A stretch of DNA of 64,000 nucleotides from Duganella rivi. GTDB lineage: Bacteria > Pseudomonadota > Gammaproteobacteria > Burkholderiales > Burkholderiaceae_D. The stretch's first letter is position 1; the number at the start of each line of letters is the position of its first letter. A model generated the notes under the pieces. It was not told the origin of the DNA. It was given only the letters and a program-made list of their open reading frames with translations, and searched no databases. Location of the stretch: contig NZ_WWCK01000001.1 of assembly GCF_009857435.1 (NCBI RefSeq), positions 558,001 through 622,000 of the forward strand, read 5' to 3'. A program made the translations under genes and the position numbers. Positions 8,476 to 18,157 of this stretch are shown here, one piece after another.

Positions 8476-8638
8476 GGTGGTACTCCCGGTGAGTGTTGGA
8501 TGAAGAAACTATAGCCGGGAGCGGAAGCAGCGATAAGCCAGCCCACAAGCGCAAGACTTTTGCGCGCAGCGCAACGGGGTACTCGGACGAGTGTCCGTTG
8601 GCGCGTCATTACTGTATTGAAAAGCACCCCGGACGAAA

Positions 8639-8666
8639 GGGTCTGACCCCGTACGGGGTCAGACCC
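8639..8666. repeat. Perfect 28-bp palindromic repeat, copy 1 (GGGTCTGACCCC type)
   Basis: GGGTCTGACCCC, then GTAC, then GGGGTCAGACCC reads identically on both strands, without a mismatch. It lies in the 265 bp gap between the chemoreceptor stop and the downstream ene-reductase start, both on the minus strand. A near-identical copy occurs at 58268-58296. It may be a dispersed REP-like element or a bidirectional hairpin. No other gene is seen in this gap. Confidence 0.85.
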
Positions 8667-8740
8667 TGGCCGCAGCGGTGTGCGGGTTGGGTTGGTGCCG
8701 CGCGCTGTTACAGCGGCAAGCAGCGTCAACCCCGCAGCGA

Positions 8741-10369
8741 TCAAGCCTGGATGAACGCCAATTGCGGCAACGCCGGCGGCCGCGATGGGCGGCGCGACAG
8801 CGGCGCCGTGCCCGCTGCCGCCGCCAAGTGGAAACTGCCCACCAGATCCGACAGCGACGTCGCCTGGTCGCGCAAGCTTGCCGCAGCCGCTGCAGCCTCC
8901 TCGACCAGCGCCGCGTTTTGCTGGGTCACGCCATCCATTTCCGTGATCGCCGTATTCACATGACTGATACCGGTGCGCTGCTCGACCGAGGCCTCGCTAA
9001 TCGCCGAGATCACGGTCGTCACCTGCCCCACGCTGGCGACCACCTCGTCCATCGTAGCGCCCGCGCGCTCGACCATCAAAGTGCCGTCGCCGATATTGCG
9101 CACGGCGTCGTCGATCAGCGACTTGATTTCCCTGGCGGCGGCAGCGCTGCGCTGCGCCAGGTTGCGTACCTCGGACGCGACCACTGCAAAACCGCGCCCT
9201 TGCTCGCCTGCCCGCGCCGCCTCGACCGCCGCGTTCAAGGCCAGGATATTGGTCTGGAACGCGATGCTGTCAATGGTGCCGATAATCGCTTCGATCCGCG
9301 TGGCGCTGGCGTTGATCCTGCTCATGGTGCTGACCACTTCCGTCACCGCCTGGCCGCCGCGCCGGGCCACGCCGGACGCCGTCTTCGCCAACGCATTGGC
9401 TTGCGCCGAATGCTCGGCATTTTGCGCCACCGCCTGCGTTAGCTGTTCCATCGACGCCGCCGTCTCTTCCAGCGACCCGGCCTGCATTTCGGTGCGGCTC
9501 GACAGATCCAGATTGCCGGCCGCAATCTGCGTCGATGCCGCTGCAATGGTGTCGGCGCTGCCGCGAATATCGCCTATCATCTGCGCCAGGTTTTCCTGCA
9601 TGGTGCGCATCGCAAACAGCAAGCTGTGGCGGTCGTCAGCGTCGGTGACAATCGCCACGCTCAAGTCTTTGCCGGCGATCTTCAGCGCCATCGCGGCGGC
9701 ATATTCCGGGCTGCCGCCGATGGTGCGGTGCAAGCTGCGGTTCACGCCAATCACAATCGCCGACAGCAGCAAGCTCACCGCCGCGACTATCACGGCCACC
9801 TTCTGCAACGAAGCATAGAACGCCTTGTTAATGTCATCCACGTACAGCCCCGTCACCAGGGCCCAGCCCCACGGTTTAAAGCTGACCACCCGGCTGAGTT
9901 TTTCGGACGGCGCGGTACTGCCCGGACGCAGCCAGTAGTAGCTCAGGAATCCCTCGCCGGCGGCCGACGCCGCAGTGCGGGAAATCTCGCGGAACACGTA
10001 AAAGCCATGCGGGTCGGTAAAGCCGCTGAGGTCTTTGCCGTCATTTTCCGGGCGGCCCGGGTTTTGAATCGGCCGCGCGTCCATGCCGATGATCGCCAGG
10101 TAGCCGTCCTCGCCGTAGCGTATGCTCTTCAGCACCGACTTGGCGCGGATTTGCGCTTCGGCCTCGCTGATTTTTCCTGCCGCCGCTTCCGCCGACAAGG
10201 CCTCGACGATTTTCAGGGCGGCCTTGGCAACGTCAGCCAGATCGGCTTTGCGCTCGGTGTAGCGCAACTCCCTGGCCTCCATCACGTGAAACACGGAAAC
10301 CGCGCACAGGCACACCAGGCTGGCAATCAGGGGGAGCCAGAGCTTGCGCTTGAATGTCAGATTTTTCAT
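8741..10369 (-). CDS. Methyl-accepting chemotaxis protein with a single Cache sensor domain
   Basis: This encodes 542 residues from the ATG at 10369; an upstream in-frame extension lacks a ribosome site and would spoil the N-terminal membrane segment. A first transmembrane helix (about 8-28) is followed by a periplasmic sCache_2-like domain, with [13 protein letters not shown] and [17 protein letters not shown] second helix lies near 190-210, then a HAMP-like link and the cytoplasmic signalling domain. The hairpin tip has the conserved [20 protein letters not shown]. Small Cache domains often sense carboxylates or other small metabolites, but the ligand here is not known. It should signal to CheA/CheW. 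Confidence 0.93.
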   Translation of the reverse strand: MKNLTFKRKLWLPLIASLVCLCAVSVFHVMEARELRYTERKADLADVAKAALKIVEALSAEAAAGKISEAEAQIRAKSVLKSIRYGEDGYLAIIGMDARPIQNPGRPENDGKDLSGFTDPHGFYVFREISRTAASAAGEGFLSYYWLRPGSTAPSEKLSRVVSFKPWGWALVTGLYVDDINKAFYASLQKVAVIVAAVSLLLSAIVIGVNRSLHRTIGGSPEYAAAMALKIAGKDLSVAIVTDADDRHSLLFAMRTMQENLAQMIGDIRGSADTIAAASTQIAAGNLDLSSRTEMQAGSLEETAASMEQLTQAVAQNAEHSAQANALAKTASGVARRGGQAVTEVVSTMSRINASATRIEAIIGTIDSIAFQTNILALNAAVEAARAGEQGRGFAVVASEVRNLAQRSAAAAREIKSLIDDAVRNIGDGTLMVERAGATMDEVVASVGQVTTVISAISEASVEQRTGISHVNTAITEMDGVTQQNAALVEEAAAAAASLRDQATSLSDLVGSFHLAAAAGTAPLSRRPSRPPALPQLAFIQA

Positions 10370-10451
10370 ACCATTCCCTTTTCTCAATGGATCGCGTATT
10401 GATATCAAGCGCTTGGCGGCGCCTGCAACATGATTCAAAAGCGGCAGGCGA

Positions 10452-11249
10452 TCAAGGCGCTGGCCGAGGCGCTCCTGCCTCAGGCGCCGGGTTTGACCAG
10501 ATGACGCCATCGGCGCGCACCGTGGTGCGATTCAAAATCCGCCGCGTGGACGGCGTAATCGGCGTCGCCTTGTGCGCCACATGGAGGTTGTCCGCCACCA
10601 CCACATCGCCCGGCAGCCAGTGGTGGACGTAGGTCGCATCGGGCCGCGAATAATGGCGGTCGACGGCGGCCATCAAGGCCTTCGAATGATCGGCGCTGTA
10701 GCCCAGCACGCCGGCCGTCAGGCCGATATTCAGGTACAGCGCGCGCGTGCCGGTCTTGGGATGGCGTAACACCAGCGGATGAACCACGCCGTTGCGATGG
10801 GCCGTGCTCAAGGTATCGAACTCTTCCTGGATATCGGGCTGCAGTTCCGCGTAGGCCTGCTGCAGATCGGTAAACAGCGTGTCGCCGCCCTCCTCGGACT
10901 GCACCTCGGAGTACCAGAAACTGATGGGCGTGGGATCTTCGCGGAACGAGCCGTCCGAATGCCAGTAGCGGCCGACGTCGACGTGGCCGTCCTCGGCACG
11001 GCTGGCGACGCGGAAAATTTCAGGCCATCCCGACAGCTGGCCGCGCATGGTGGGAAACACTTCCGGCTTGCCAAACACGTTGGTGGCCAAGACCTGGTCG
11101 CGCGGAGTCAACGACTGCCCGCGGATCACCAGCAGCCCGTATTCGAGCAGCGCGGCCCGCAGCAGCTCGGCAGTGCCGGCATCGGCCTGCCGCAGATCCA
11201 TGCCTTCAATGGTGGCGCCAAATCCAACTGCCAATGGTGTGAGTTGCAT
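10452..11249 (-). CDS. TauD/TfdA-family alpha-ketoglutarate-dependent dioxygenase
   Basis: This 265-residue protein starts at ATG 11249 behind GGAGG; the in-frame extension upstream has no signal. His97 and Asp99 (WHSDGSF) and a distal His near 226 (DNLHVAHKA) form the iron-binding facial triad, and an arginine in TTVRADG should hold 2-oxoglutarate. Relatives hydroxylate taurine, 2,4-D or other sulfonates and ethers with release of a small leaving group. It is divergent from a LysR gene across 99 bp, the usual setting for regulation by that protein. No transporter is adjacent, so the substrate cannot be assigned. Confidence 0.88.
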   Translation of the reverse strand: MQLTPLAVGFGATIEGMDLRQADAGTAELLRAALLEYGLLVIRGQSLTPRDQVLATNVFGKPEVFPTMRGQLSGWPEIFRVASRAEDGHVDVGRYWHSDGSFREDPTPISFWYSEVQSEEGGDTLFTDLQQAYAELQPDIQEEFDTLSTAHRNGVVHPLVLRHPKTGTRALYLNIGLTAGVLGYSADHSKALMAAVDRHYSRPDATYVHHWLPGDVVVADNLHVAHKATPITPSTRRILNRTTVRADGVIWSNPAPEAGAPRPAP

Positions 11250-11348
11250 AAGTCCTCCGAAGTAAACGTATGCAATCACTGTAAACCGCGCGCCAGATAC
11301 TGATAATATAGGCAAATTCACATACACTTTTGCGTAGGCCGCAAAACA

Positions 11349-12266
11349 ATGGATCGATTCGCTGAACTCAAGGCTTTTTGCCTGGTTGCCAGCAATGGTG
11401 GTTTTTCCTCCGCTGCGCGCCAGTTAAACGTGGCAACGTCGTCCGTCACCCGCCTGGTCGATGCGCTCGAGGCGCGCCTCGGCGCGCCGCTGCTGAACCG
11501 CTCGACGCGCAGCATCACGCTGACCGATAGCGGCCGCGAATACCTTGAGCAAGCCATCCAGATCCTGGCCGCCCTCGACGAGGCCGACGATACGGCGGCC
11601 GGACGCGGCGCCGAGCCGCAGGGCGTGCTGCGCGTCACCGCGCCGGTCACGCTGGCCAACCGCTATATCGCCCCGCTGTTGCCGCAGCTGGCGCAGCGCT
11701 ATCCCAGGCTGGAACTCGATATGCGCCTCAGCGACGCCATGGTCAACATGGTGGACGAGGCCATCGACGTGGCGATCCGCATCGGCAATCCCGAACGGCA
11801 GCCCAACCTGATCGCCAGGAAGCTGGCCGGGCACAAGCGCTACATCTGCGCCAGTCCCGCTTACCTGGCGCAGCACGGCAAGCCGCAAGTGCCGGACGAC
11901 CTGGCCCGGCACAACTGCCTGCTGTTTTCCTACGGCGCCGGACGCGCCAGCTGGCGCCTGCGCAATGCCGACCTGGCGGCGGAGGTCGAGGTACGCGGCA
12001 GTATCAGCGTCAACAATGCGGAAATGCTGCGCCAGGCGGCCATCGGCGGTCTCGGCCTGGTGATGCTGGCAGCCTGGCTGATCCAGGAAGACCTGGACGC
12101 CGGCAGGCTGGTGGCAGTGCTGACCGACTACCAGGTCAATCCCGGCGAGATGGAAGTGGGCATCTATGCGGTGTACCCGGCCAACCGGCGCGGCGCGACC
12201 AAGATCCATGTCTTCACGGACATGCTGGCCGAGGCCCTGCAGGCGGCCGAGCCCGGCGGGAACTAG
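11349..12266 (+). CDS. LysR-family transcriptional regulator
   Basis: This 305-residue regulator begins MDRFAELKAFCLV with an N-terminal winged helix (SSAARQLNVATSSVTRLVDAL). A two-lobed effector-binding domain follows (VTAPVTLANRYIAPLLPQL). It is divergently arranged with the TauD-like dioxygenase gene, which is its most likely target by analogy with other LysR pairs. Its stop lies only three bases from the stop of the convergent response regulator gene. Confidence 0.9.
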   Translation: MDRFAELKAFCLVASNGGFSSAARQLNVATSSVTRLVDALEARLGAPLLNRSTRSITLTDSGREYLEQAIQILAALDEADDTAAGRGAEPQGVLRVTAPVTLANRYIAPLLPQLAQRYPRLELDMRLSDAMVNMVDEAIDVAIRIGNPERQPNLIARKLAGHKRYICASPAYLAQHGKPQVPDDLARHNCLLFSYGAGRASWRLRNADLAAEVEVRGSISVNNAEMLRQAAIGGLGLVMLAAWLIQEDLDAGRLVAVLTDYQVNPGEMEVGIYAVYPANRRGATKIHVFTDMLAEALQAAEPGGN

Positions 12267-12269
12267 GAA

Positions 12270-12905
12270 TTAATTTTCCCAGTAGCCGCGCCGCATGGCG
12301 ATCATCACCGCATGGGTGCGGTCGCGGGCGTCCAGCTTTTGCAGGATGGTTTTCATGTGGGCCTTGATGGTGTCTTCGCTCAGGCCCAGCCGCTGGCCGA
12401 CGCGCTGGTTGGAATTGCCCTCGGCCACGCAGCGCAGCACTTCGATCTCGCGCTTGCTCAGCGTATCGGACTGGAAGTTGTTGGCAAGGTTGCAGGCCAC
12501 TTGCGATGGCAGCGGCCGCTGTCCGGCGTGCACGGACACGATGTAGTCGCGCAGCTCGGTGCGGGCCAGGTTCTTGAGCAGGTAGCCGCTGGCGCCGGCT
12601 TTCAGTCCGCGCACCACCTGCACGTCGCCGTCAAAGGTGGTCAGGATGATGATGCGCGCCTGTGGATTCAGGCAGCGGATCGCCGCCGTGGCGTCGATGC
12701 CGTTCAGGCCCGGCATCTGCAAGTCCATCAGGGTCACGTCCGGGCGGAAACGCCGGTATTGTTCGATGGCGTCCTCGCCGTCGCTGGCTTCGGCCACCAC
12801 CGAGAACCCGGTATCGGCCGCCAGTACCGCAGCGATGCCGCTACGCAGCAAAGGATGATCGTCGGCAATCATCACACTGATCGGCTTGTCGCTGTGGCTT
12901 AACAT
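12270..12905 (-). CDS. NarL/FixJ-type response regulator
   Basis: This 211-residue protein starts at ATG 12905, seven bases after AAGGAG; a start eight codons earlier is less well supported. The receiver domain has the acidic pair near 15-16, phosphoacceptor Asp61 (LMDLQMPG) and the TTFD switch region. The C-terminal LuxR helix-turn-helix has TLSKREIEVLRCVAEGNSN. The gene follows the large sensor kinase on the same strand with a 60 bp gap and is almost certainly its partner. A probable target is the hydrolase gene divergent from the kinase, but this is inference. Confidence 0.92.
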   Translation of the reverse strand: MLSHSDKPISVMIADDHPLLRSGIAAVLAADTGFSVVAEASDGEDAIEQYRRFRPDVTLMDLQMPGLNGIDATAAIRCLNPQARIIILTTFDGDVQVVRGLKAGASGYLLKNLARTELRDYIVSVHAGQRPLPSQVACNLANNFQSDTLSKREIEVLRCVAEGNSNQRVGQRLGLSEDTIKAHMKTILQKLDARDRTHAVMIAMRRGYWEN

Positions 12906-12965
12906 AACGGTACTCCTTGAAGGTTGCAAGCCAGCTTACCACCAGCGGCCCAGCGCGCCATCCCT

Positions 12966-15929
12966 CTATCGGGTATAAGCTAGCGCGGCGGGCAACACCA
13001 GTTGCCATTCGGTACCGCCACCGTCAAAGCTGCGCAGGTTCAGCTTGGCGTTGATGCGCTCGGCGCGCTCCAGCATGCCGCGCATGCCCCAGTGATTGTC
13101 GCGCCCGCCGTGGTTCAGCACCTCGGCCGGAATGCCGGCGCCATCGTCGCGCACCACGCAGCGCAATGCGCGCGCGCCGAAATGCACTTCGACCTCGATC
13201 CGCCCGGCTCGGGCGTGGGCGTAGGCATTGGCCAAGGCCTCGGTAATGATGGCCATGGCCTCGGTATAAATCAGGACCTCCAGCTGGCGCGCCGTGCCGC
13301 TCATTTTGAAGTGAACCGGACAGGCGTCGGCTGGCCGCAAGCGCGCAGCCGTGGCCAGGATGGCGTCCGCAAAGCTGAGCTTTTCGATATCCTCGCCGCG
13401 CAGCGCGCGGATCCGCTCGCGGCCCTCGTCCACCACGTCGTCGGCCTGTTGCAGCGCGGTTTCCAGCTGCACCCGCATGCTGTCCTTCTGCGGCAATTTC
13501 ATCACTGCCGCTTGCAGATGCAGCATCAGGCTTTGCACCGATTGCAGCAGGGTGTCGTGCAGCTCGCGCGCGATGCGCTCGCGCTCGCTCACGCGTTCTT
13601 GCAGGCGGCCCGCCAGTTGCCGCGTCATGCGGTTGATTTGCCAGCGATAGCCGAGGTAGACCGCCGCCAACAGCAGCGCCGCGCACAGGGCGCGGAACCA
13701 CCATGTTTCCGTCATGGCCGGCGCGATCGAGAAACGCACCGTGCTGCTCTCGTCGCTCCAGTTGCCGCTGTAGTCGCTGGCGCCGACCCTGAAGTGATAA
13801 TCGCCGGACGCCAGGTTGCTGTAATAGGCGCTGCGGCGCGTGCCGGCTTCCTGCCAATCATCGTCAACCTCTTCGAGGCGGTAGCGGAAACGGATTTTCT
13901 CCGGCATCGACAGCGACGCCATGGTGTAGTCAATCTGCATCGCCGAACTGCCGGCAGCGAAGCGCGCATCGGCTTGCATCGGCCGTGCCTGCCCTGGTGC
14001 GCCCAGTGTCTTGACGACGATGGGATTGCCCGGCGCAGGCGGCGGCGGTTCGGCCGGGTTCAGGCGGAACACGCCGGTGGAGCGCACCACCCACAGCCGC
14101 GCGTCGGACGACAGCACCATCGAGGGCGACGGCATCACGCGCGGCGCTGTGCCCTCCAGGCCGTCGACCTGGTCTAGCCGCTCGTAGCGCACGCGGTAAC
14201 CGGGCACGCGCTTGAACTGGGCAATCTCCGCCGCCGGGATGCGGAACAAGCCGGCCGTGGCATTGAGCCACAGGTCGCCGCTGTCCAGTTCGACGATGCC
14301 GGAAATGCCGTCAAAGCTTTCGCCGTTGACGCCGCCGACCTGCCTGAAACGGCCGGCGTCCAGCAGCGCCAGGCCGTTGTCGCCGCCGGCCCACACGTGC
14401 GGCCCGTGCAAGTGCAGCGCCAGCACCAGCCCCACCGTGAGTCCCTCGGCCGGGCCGTAGCGGCGCCGCGTGGCACCGGCCACCTGCTCCAGCAGGCCCG
14501 GATAATAGCCCAGCCACAAGCCGCCAGCGTCGGCGCGGGCCATCACGCTGACTTCGCCGGCATCGCCCTCCTTTTCCCACTCGCCGTTAGGCCGCAGGCG
14601 GTACAGGCCATGGCTGCCCAGCGCCGCCAGCACGCTGCCATCGCGCTCGGCCAGCACCGCGTTGGCGATCACGCCGCCGACGGCAGCGGGAAAAGCGATT
14701 TGCCGGCTATCGCTGCCCTGCACCCGGCGCAGCATTCCGTAGGATGAGCCCCACAGCACGCCGTCGCTGGAACGGCTGAAACCGGTGACCAGGTTGGCCC
14801 AGCCATCGCTGCGCGGCGGCCACAGCGGCGATAGGCTGGTGAATCCGCCCGGGTCGGCGGTCACGTGGAAGCCGCCGATCCAGGCGCCGCCGTGCTCGTC
14901 GGCCATGATGGCCGCGCCGATGGCCGCTTCCGGCACCGTGATCCGGGTCAGGCGGCCGCGCCGGAAGCGGTCGACGCCCTTGGCGGTAGCGGCCCAGACA
15001 TTGCCCTCCTTGTCTTCAAACAGCGCGCTGACCGACGGCCCGCTCAGGCCTTGCGGCGGCGCCGTGGCGGCGACGCCGTGTACCGTGCGGTAGGACAGCC
15101 CTTCTTTCAGGCCTACCCACAGGTCGCCGTGCCGGTCGATCAGCAGGCTGGTCGGATCACCGAGGTGTTCCCACTGCCGCACCCGTGCATTGAGGCGCGG
15201 CTCGGCCAGCGCGTTGAAGCGGGCATGGGCCGCGTCCCAGCTCACGGCGCCGCCGTCGGGCAGCGCGAACAGCACGCCGATGCCGCTGTCGAACGGCGCC
15301 TTGACGAAGCGCGTGCTGCCGGGCTTGAGGCTGTACACGCCGGCATCGCCCTGCGCCCAGAACACGCCGTGACGGTCGCGCAGCAGCGTCTTGTACCAGC
15401 CGCCGGGCAGGTTCCACGCGCTGCCGGCCGCCTGCCAGCGTTCGTTTTCAAGGTAGTACATGCCTTGCGCGGTGGCCGCCCAGATGCGGCCATTGCCATC
15501 CCGCTCCACCTGCCACACGGCCCGGCTCGGCAAACCGTCGCGCTGGCCGTAACTGCGCAGCCGGCCTTGCCGCAACACGCTGGCGCCGCCGGTGCGATAG
15601 CCGATCCACAGGTCGCCGTCGGCAAAGGCGTTGACCATGCTGACGTTCCTGGTCAACAGCGGCGCGTTGGCCGGCGTGAACGGCTCGAACTGGATGCCGT
15701 CAAAACGGTACAAGCCGGTCGGCCCGCCCAGCCACAGCCAGCCGTCGCGGCTTTGGGTGATGGACAAGATCATGGCCGGCGCGCCGTCGCGGGCAGTCCA
15801 GCTGGTGTGGTGCAGATTAATGGCAGGCGGCGCCACGCTGCCGGACGGGGCGGCAAGCGGCGACGCGCAGCAAGCGATAAGAGCCAGCAAAGCCAGTGCC
15901 TTGCCGCAACCGGGCCATGAAGTTCGCAT
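12966..15929 (-). CDS. Hybrid-type sensor histidine kinase with beta-propeller periplasmic domain
   Basis: This encodes 987 residues from ATG 15929; a TTG seven codons earlier is possible. A signal peptide (LALLALIACCASPLAA) is followed by about 600 residues of repeated blades (RDGWLWLGG, GDLWIGYR, GRIWAATAQG and others) typical of two-component propeller sensors. A Y_Y_Y-like beta-sandwich comes next (FRYRLEEVDDDW), then one transmembrane helix near 740-760. His791 (ELHDTLLQSVQ) is the HisKA_3 phosphorylation site, and an HATPase domain ends the protein. Propeller sensors of this type often detect polysaccharide or other extracellular ligands; the ligand is unknown here. It pairs with the response regulator downstream. 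Confidence 0.92.
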   Translation of the reverse strand: MRTSWPGCGKALALLALIACCASPLAAPSGSVAPPAINLHHTSWTARDGAPAMILSITQSRDGWLWLGGPTGLYRFDGIQFEPFTPANAPLLTRNVSMVNAFADGDLWIGYRTGGASVLRQGRLRSYGQRDGLPSRAVWQVERDGNGRIWAATAQGMYYLENERWQAAGSAWNLPGGWYKTLLRDRHGVFWAQGDAGVYSLKPGSTRFVKAPFDSGIGVLFALPDGGAVSWDAAHARFNALAEPRLNARVRQWEHLGDPTSLLIDRHGDLWVGLKEGLSYRTVHGVAATAPPQGLSGPSVSALFEDKEGNVWAATAKGVDRFRRGRLTRITVPEAAIGAAIMADEHGGAWIGGFHVTADPGGFTSLSPLWPPRSDGWANLVTGFSRSSDGVLWGSSYGMLRRVQGSDSRQIAFPAAVGGVIANAVLAERDGSVLAALGSHGLYRLRPNGEWEKEGDAGEVSVMARADAGGLWLGYYPGLLEQVAGATRRRYGPAEGLTVGLVLALHLHGPHVWAGGDNGLALLDAGRFRQVGGVNGESFDGISGIVELDSGDLWLNATAGLFRIPAAEIAQFKRVPGYRVRYERLDQVDGLEGTAPRVMPSPSMVLSSDARLWVVRSTGVFRLNPAEPPPPAPGNPIVVKTLGAPGQARPMQADARFAAGSSAMQIDYTMASLSMPEKIRFRYRLEEVDDDWQEAGTRRSAYYSNLASGDYHFRVGASDYSGNWSDESSTVRFSIAPAMTETWWFRALCAALLLAAVYLGYRWQINRMTRQLAGRLQERVSERERIARELHDTLLQSVQSLMLHLQAAVMKLPQKDSMRVQLETALQQADDVVDEGRERIRALRGEDIEKLSFADAILATAARLRPADACPVHFKMSGTARQLEVLIYTEAMAIITEALANAYAHARAGRIEVEVHFGARALRCVVRDDGAGIPAEVLNHGGRDNHWGMRGMLERAERINAKLNLRSFDGGGTEWQLVLPAALAYTR

Positions 15930-16072
15930 TAAACAAAAGACAACCAACAATTAGTCAAAATTTTGATTTTTTCCTCTTCAGAAAATATTGTATAGAAATT
16001 CTTCACCCGATAGTGGGTATATTCGGGCAAGGCACTTGGCTATCCTGTGGACTTCCACCAGAGGAGATCATC

Positions 16073-16978
16073 ATGTCAAGGACTATCACCAAGCTGTTTC
16101 GGATTTGTTTGCTGGCACTGTGCGCCATTGCCGGCGCGGCACAGGCCGAAGCGCCGAAAAGTAATTTCATCGAAGCCAATGGGGTGCGGCTGCACTACCT
16201 GTCAGCCGGCAAGGGCGACCCGGTCATCCTGATGCATGGCTACACCGAGTCGAGCCATATGTGGCTGCCGCTGATCGCCGAACTGTCGAAGAATCACCTG
16301 GTGATCGCGCCGGATCTGCGCGGCTTTGGCAAGTCCGCCACGCCGCAGGGGCCGTACACCAAGTCGGTCATGGCGCAGGACGTGCATGCGCTGGCGGCCG
16401 CGCTGGGCATCAAGTCGGCCAAGATCGTTGGGCATGACATCGGCCTGATGGTGGCGTACGCCTACGCCGCCCAGTATCCGAAGGAAGTCAGCAAGATCGT
16501 GCTGATGGATGCCTTCCTGCCGGGCGTCGGCAACTGGAAGGATGTGTGGCTGCTGCGCGACCTGTGGCACTTCCACTTCTACGGCGAGACGCCGCTGGCG
16601 CTGGTCAAGGGCCGCGAGCGCACTTACTTCGAACATTTCTGGAATGATTTCGCGGCCGACAAGACCAAGTCGCTGAGCGAAGCCGACCGCAAATTCTACG
16701 CGGCCGAGTATGCACAGCCAGACCACATGCGCGCCGGCTTCGAAGTGTTCCGCGCCTTTGAGAAAGACGCAGCGGAATTCGCCGCTTACGCCAAGACCCC
16801 GCTGACCATTCCGATGCTGGTGCTGACGGGCGAAAAAGCCTCGGGCGAATTCCTGATCCAGCAAGCGCGCCTGGTCGACAGCAACGTCGAAGGCGTCGTC
16901 ATTAAAAACAGCGGTCACTGGCTGATGGAAGAAGCGACCGCTGAAGTGGTGCCTAAGCTGGTGAAGTTCCTGCAGTGA
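16073..16978 (+). CDS. Exported alpha/beta hydrolase with Asp nucleophile (epoxide hydrolase/haloalkane dehalogenase type)
   Basis: This encodes 301 residues from ATG 16073 behind GAGGAG. A signal peptide (about 1-25, ending AAQAEA) indicates export. The oxyanion-hole motif HGYTES is at 55-60. The nucleophile elbow is GHDIG (120-124) with Asp122 in place of the usual Ser, which is the hallmark of epoxide hydrolases and dehalogenases. A late GHWLMEE supplies the catalytic His. The gene is divergent from the propeller sensor kinase across 143 bp and convergent with the yqhD-like gene (1 bp between stops). The substrate is not known. Confidence 0.88.
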   Translation: MSRTITKLFRICLLALCAIAGAAQAEAPKSNFIEANGVRLHYLSAGKGDPVILMHGYTESSHMWLPLIAELSKNHLVIAPDLRGFGKSATPQGPYTKSVMAQDVHALAAALGIKSAKIVGHDIGLMVAYAYAAQYPKEVSKIVLMDAFLPGVGNWKDVWLLRDLWHFHFYGETPLALVKGRERTYFEHFWNDFAADKTKSLSEADRKFYAAEYAQPDHMRAGFEVFRAFEKDAAEFAAYAKTPLTIPMLVLTGEKASGEFLIQQARLVDSNVEGVVIKNSGHWLMEEATAEVVPKLVKFLQ

Positions 16979-16979
16979 T

Positions 16980-18137
16980 TTACAGGGCTGCTTCCAGTAT
17001 TTGGCGGCTCACGGCGAGGGTGACGTCCTCGTGTTCGCCAAGGGCGGTCATGCCGTGGGCTTCGAGCTGGGCGATCACTTCGTCGATGTGGCCGGCGTTG
17101 AGGCCGTACTCGCGCAGGCGGGTGGGCACGCCCAGCGATTCAAAGAAGACGCGGGTGCTGGTGATGGCGATGCCGATGCGCTCGTCCTCGCTGCCCTCCG
17201 TGATGTTCCAGATACGCTCGGCGTACTGCAGCAGCTTGGCGCGCTTGGCCTCGCGCCGCACTTGCAGGTTGGCCGGCAGCACCGCCGCCAGCGTGCGCGC
17301 GTGGTCGATGCCGTGCAGCGCGGTCAGTTCGTGGCCGATCATGTGGGTCGACCAGTCTTCCGGCACGCCGGCAACGATCAAGCCGTTCAGCGCCAGGGTC
17401 GCCGTCCACATCAGGTTGGCGCGCGCATCGTAGTTGTCCGGCTTGGCCATCACTTCGGCGCCGATCTCCACCAGGGTCTGCAACAGGCCCTCGGCAAAGC
17501 GGTCTTGCACGCGGCCATCGACCGGGTAGGTCAGGTACTGCTCCATCACGTGGGTGAACGCATCAACCACGCCGTTGGCCACTTGCGGCAGCGGCAGGCT
17601 GTAGGTCTTGGTCGGATCCAGGATCGAGAAGCGCGGGAACACGTGCTCGCTGGCGAACACCAGCTTGGCCTTGGTCGCTTTCTTCGACACCACCGAGCCC
17701 TTGTTCATCTCGGAGCCGGTGGCCGGCAAGGTCAGCACGGTGCCGAACGGCAGCGCGCGGTGGACGGTGGCGCCGTGGCTTTCCATGATCTCCCACGGGT
17801 CGCCCGGATAGTCCACGGCGGCGGCCACGAACTTGGTGCCGTCGATCACCGAGCCGCCGCCCACTGCCAGCAGGAAGTTCAAGCCCTTGCGCTGGATCAG
17901 CGCGACCGCTTCCATCAAGGTTTCATAGCTGGGATTTGGTTCGATGCCGCCAAATTCGTGCACCTCGCGCTGACCGAGGCCGGCGCGCACTTCGGCCAGC
18001 GTGCCGTTGCGGCGCGCGCTTTCGCCGCCGTACAGAATCAGCACGCGGGCGCCGGCCGGAACCAGTTCATCGAGGCGGCTCACGGTCTTGGCGCCGAACA
18101 CGATGCGGGTCGGGTTATGTAAATCAAAGTTCAACAT
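16980..18137 (-). CDS. yqhD: NADP-dependent alcohol dehydrogenase / aldehyde reductase YqhD
   Basis: This 385-residue iron-containing-type alcohol dehydrogenase is very close in motif content to E. coli YqhD: NFDLHNPTRIVFG at the start, FGGIEPNPSYETLMEAV, AVGGGSVIDGTKF, LTLPATGSE and LLQYAERIWNITEGS. YqhD reduces short-chain and lipid-derived aldehydes with NADPH. The start at 18137 has GGAG nine bases upstream. It follows the VOC protein gene by 20 bp on the same strand and probably shares its promoter. Both are divergent from a large ATP-binding regulator. Joint action in aldehyde detoxification is an inference. Confidence 0.93.
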   Translation of the reverse strand: MLNFDLHNPTRIVFGAKTVSRLDELVPAGARVLILYGGESARRNGTLAEVRAGLGQREVHEFGGIEPNPSYETLMEAVALIQRKGLNFLLAVGGGSVIDGTKFVAAAVDYPGDPWEIMESHGATVHRALPFGTVLTLPATGSEMNKGSVVSKKATKAKLVFASEHVFPRFSILDPTKTYSLPLPQVANGVVDAFTHVMEQYLTYPVDGRVQDRFAEGLLQTLVEIGAEVMAKPDNYDARANLMWTATLALNGLIVAGVPEDWSTHMIGHELTALHGIDHARTLAAVLPANLQVRREAKRAKLLQYAERIWNITEGSEDERIGIAITSTRVFFESLGVPTRLREYGLNAGHIDEVIAQLEAHGMTALGEHEDVTLAVSRQILEAAL

Positions 18138-18157
18138 TGCTGCATTCTCCAAAAAAA

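Noticed and set aside
17001..18122. Plus-strand open frame of 373 codons opposite the yqhD gene
   Set aside because: It is the antisense of a clearly identified enzyme and is rich in His, Arg, Gln and Ala, as expected of a shadow frame in GC-rich DNA.
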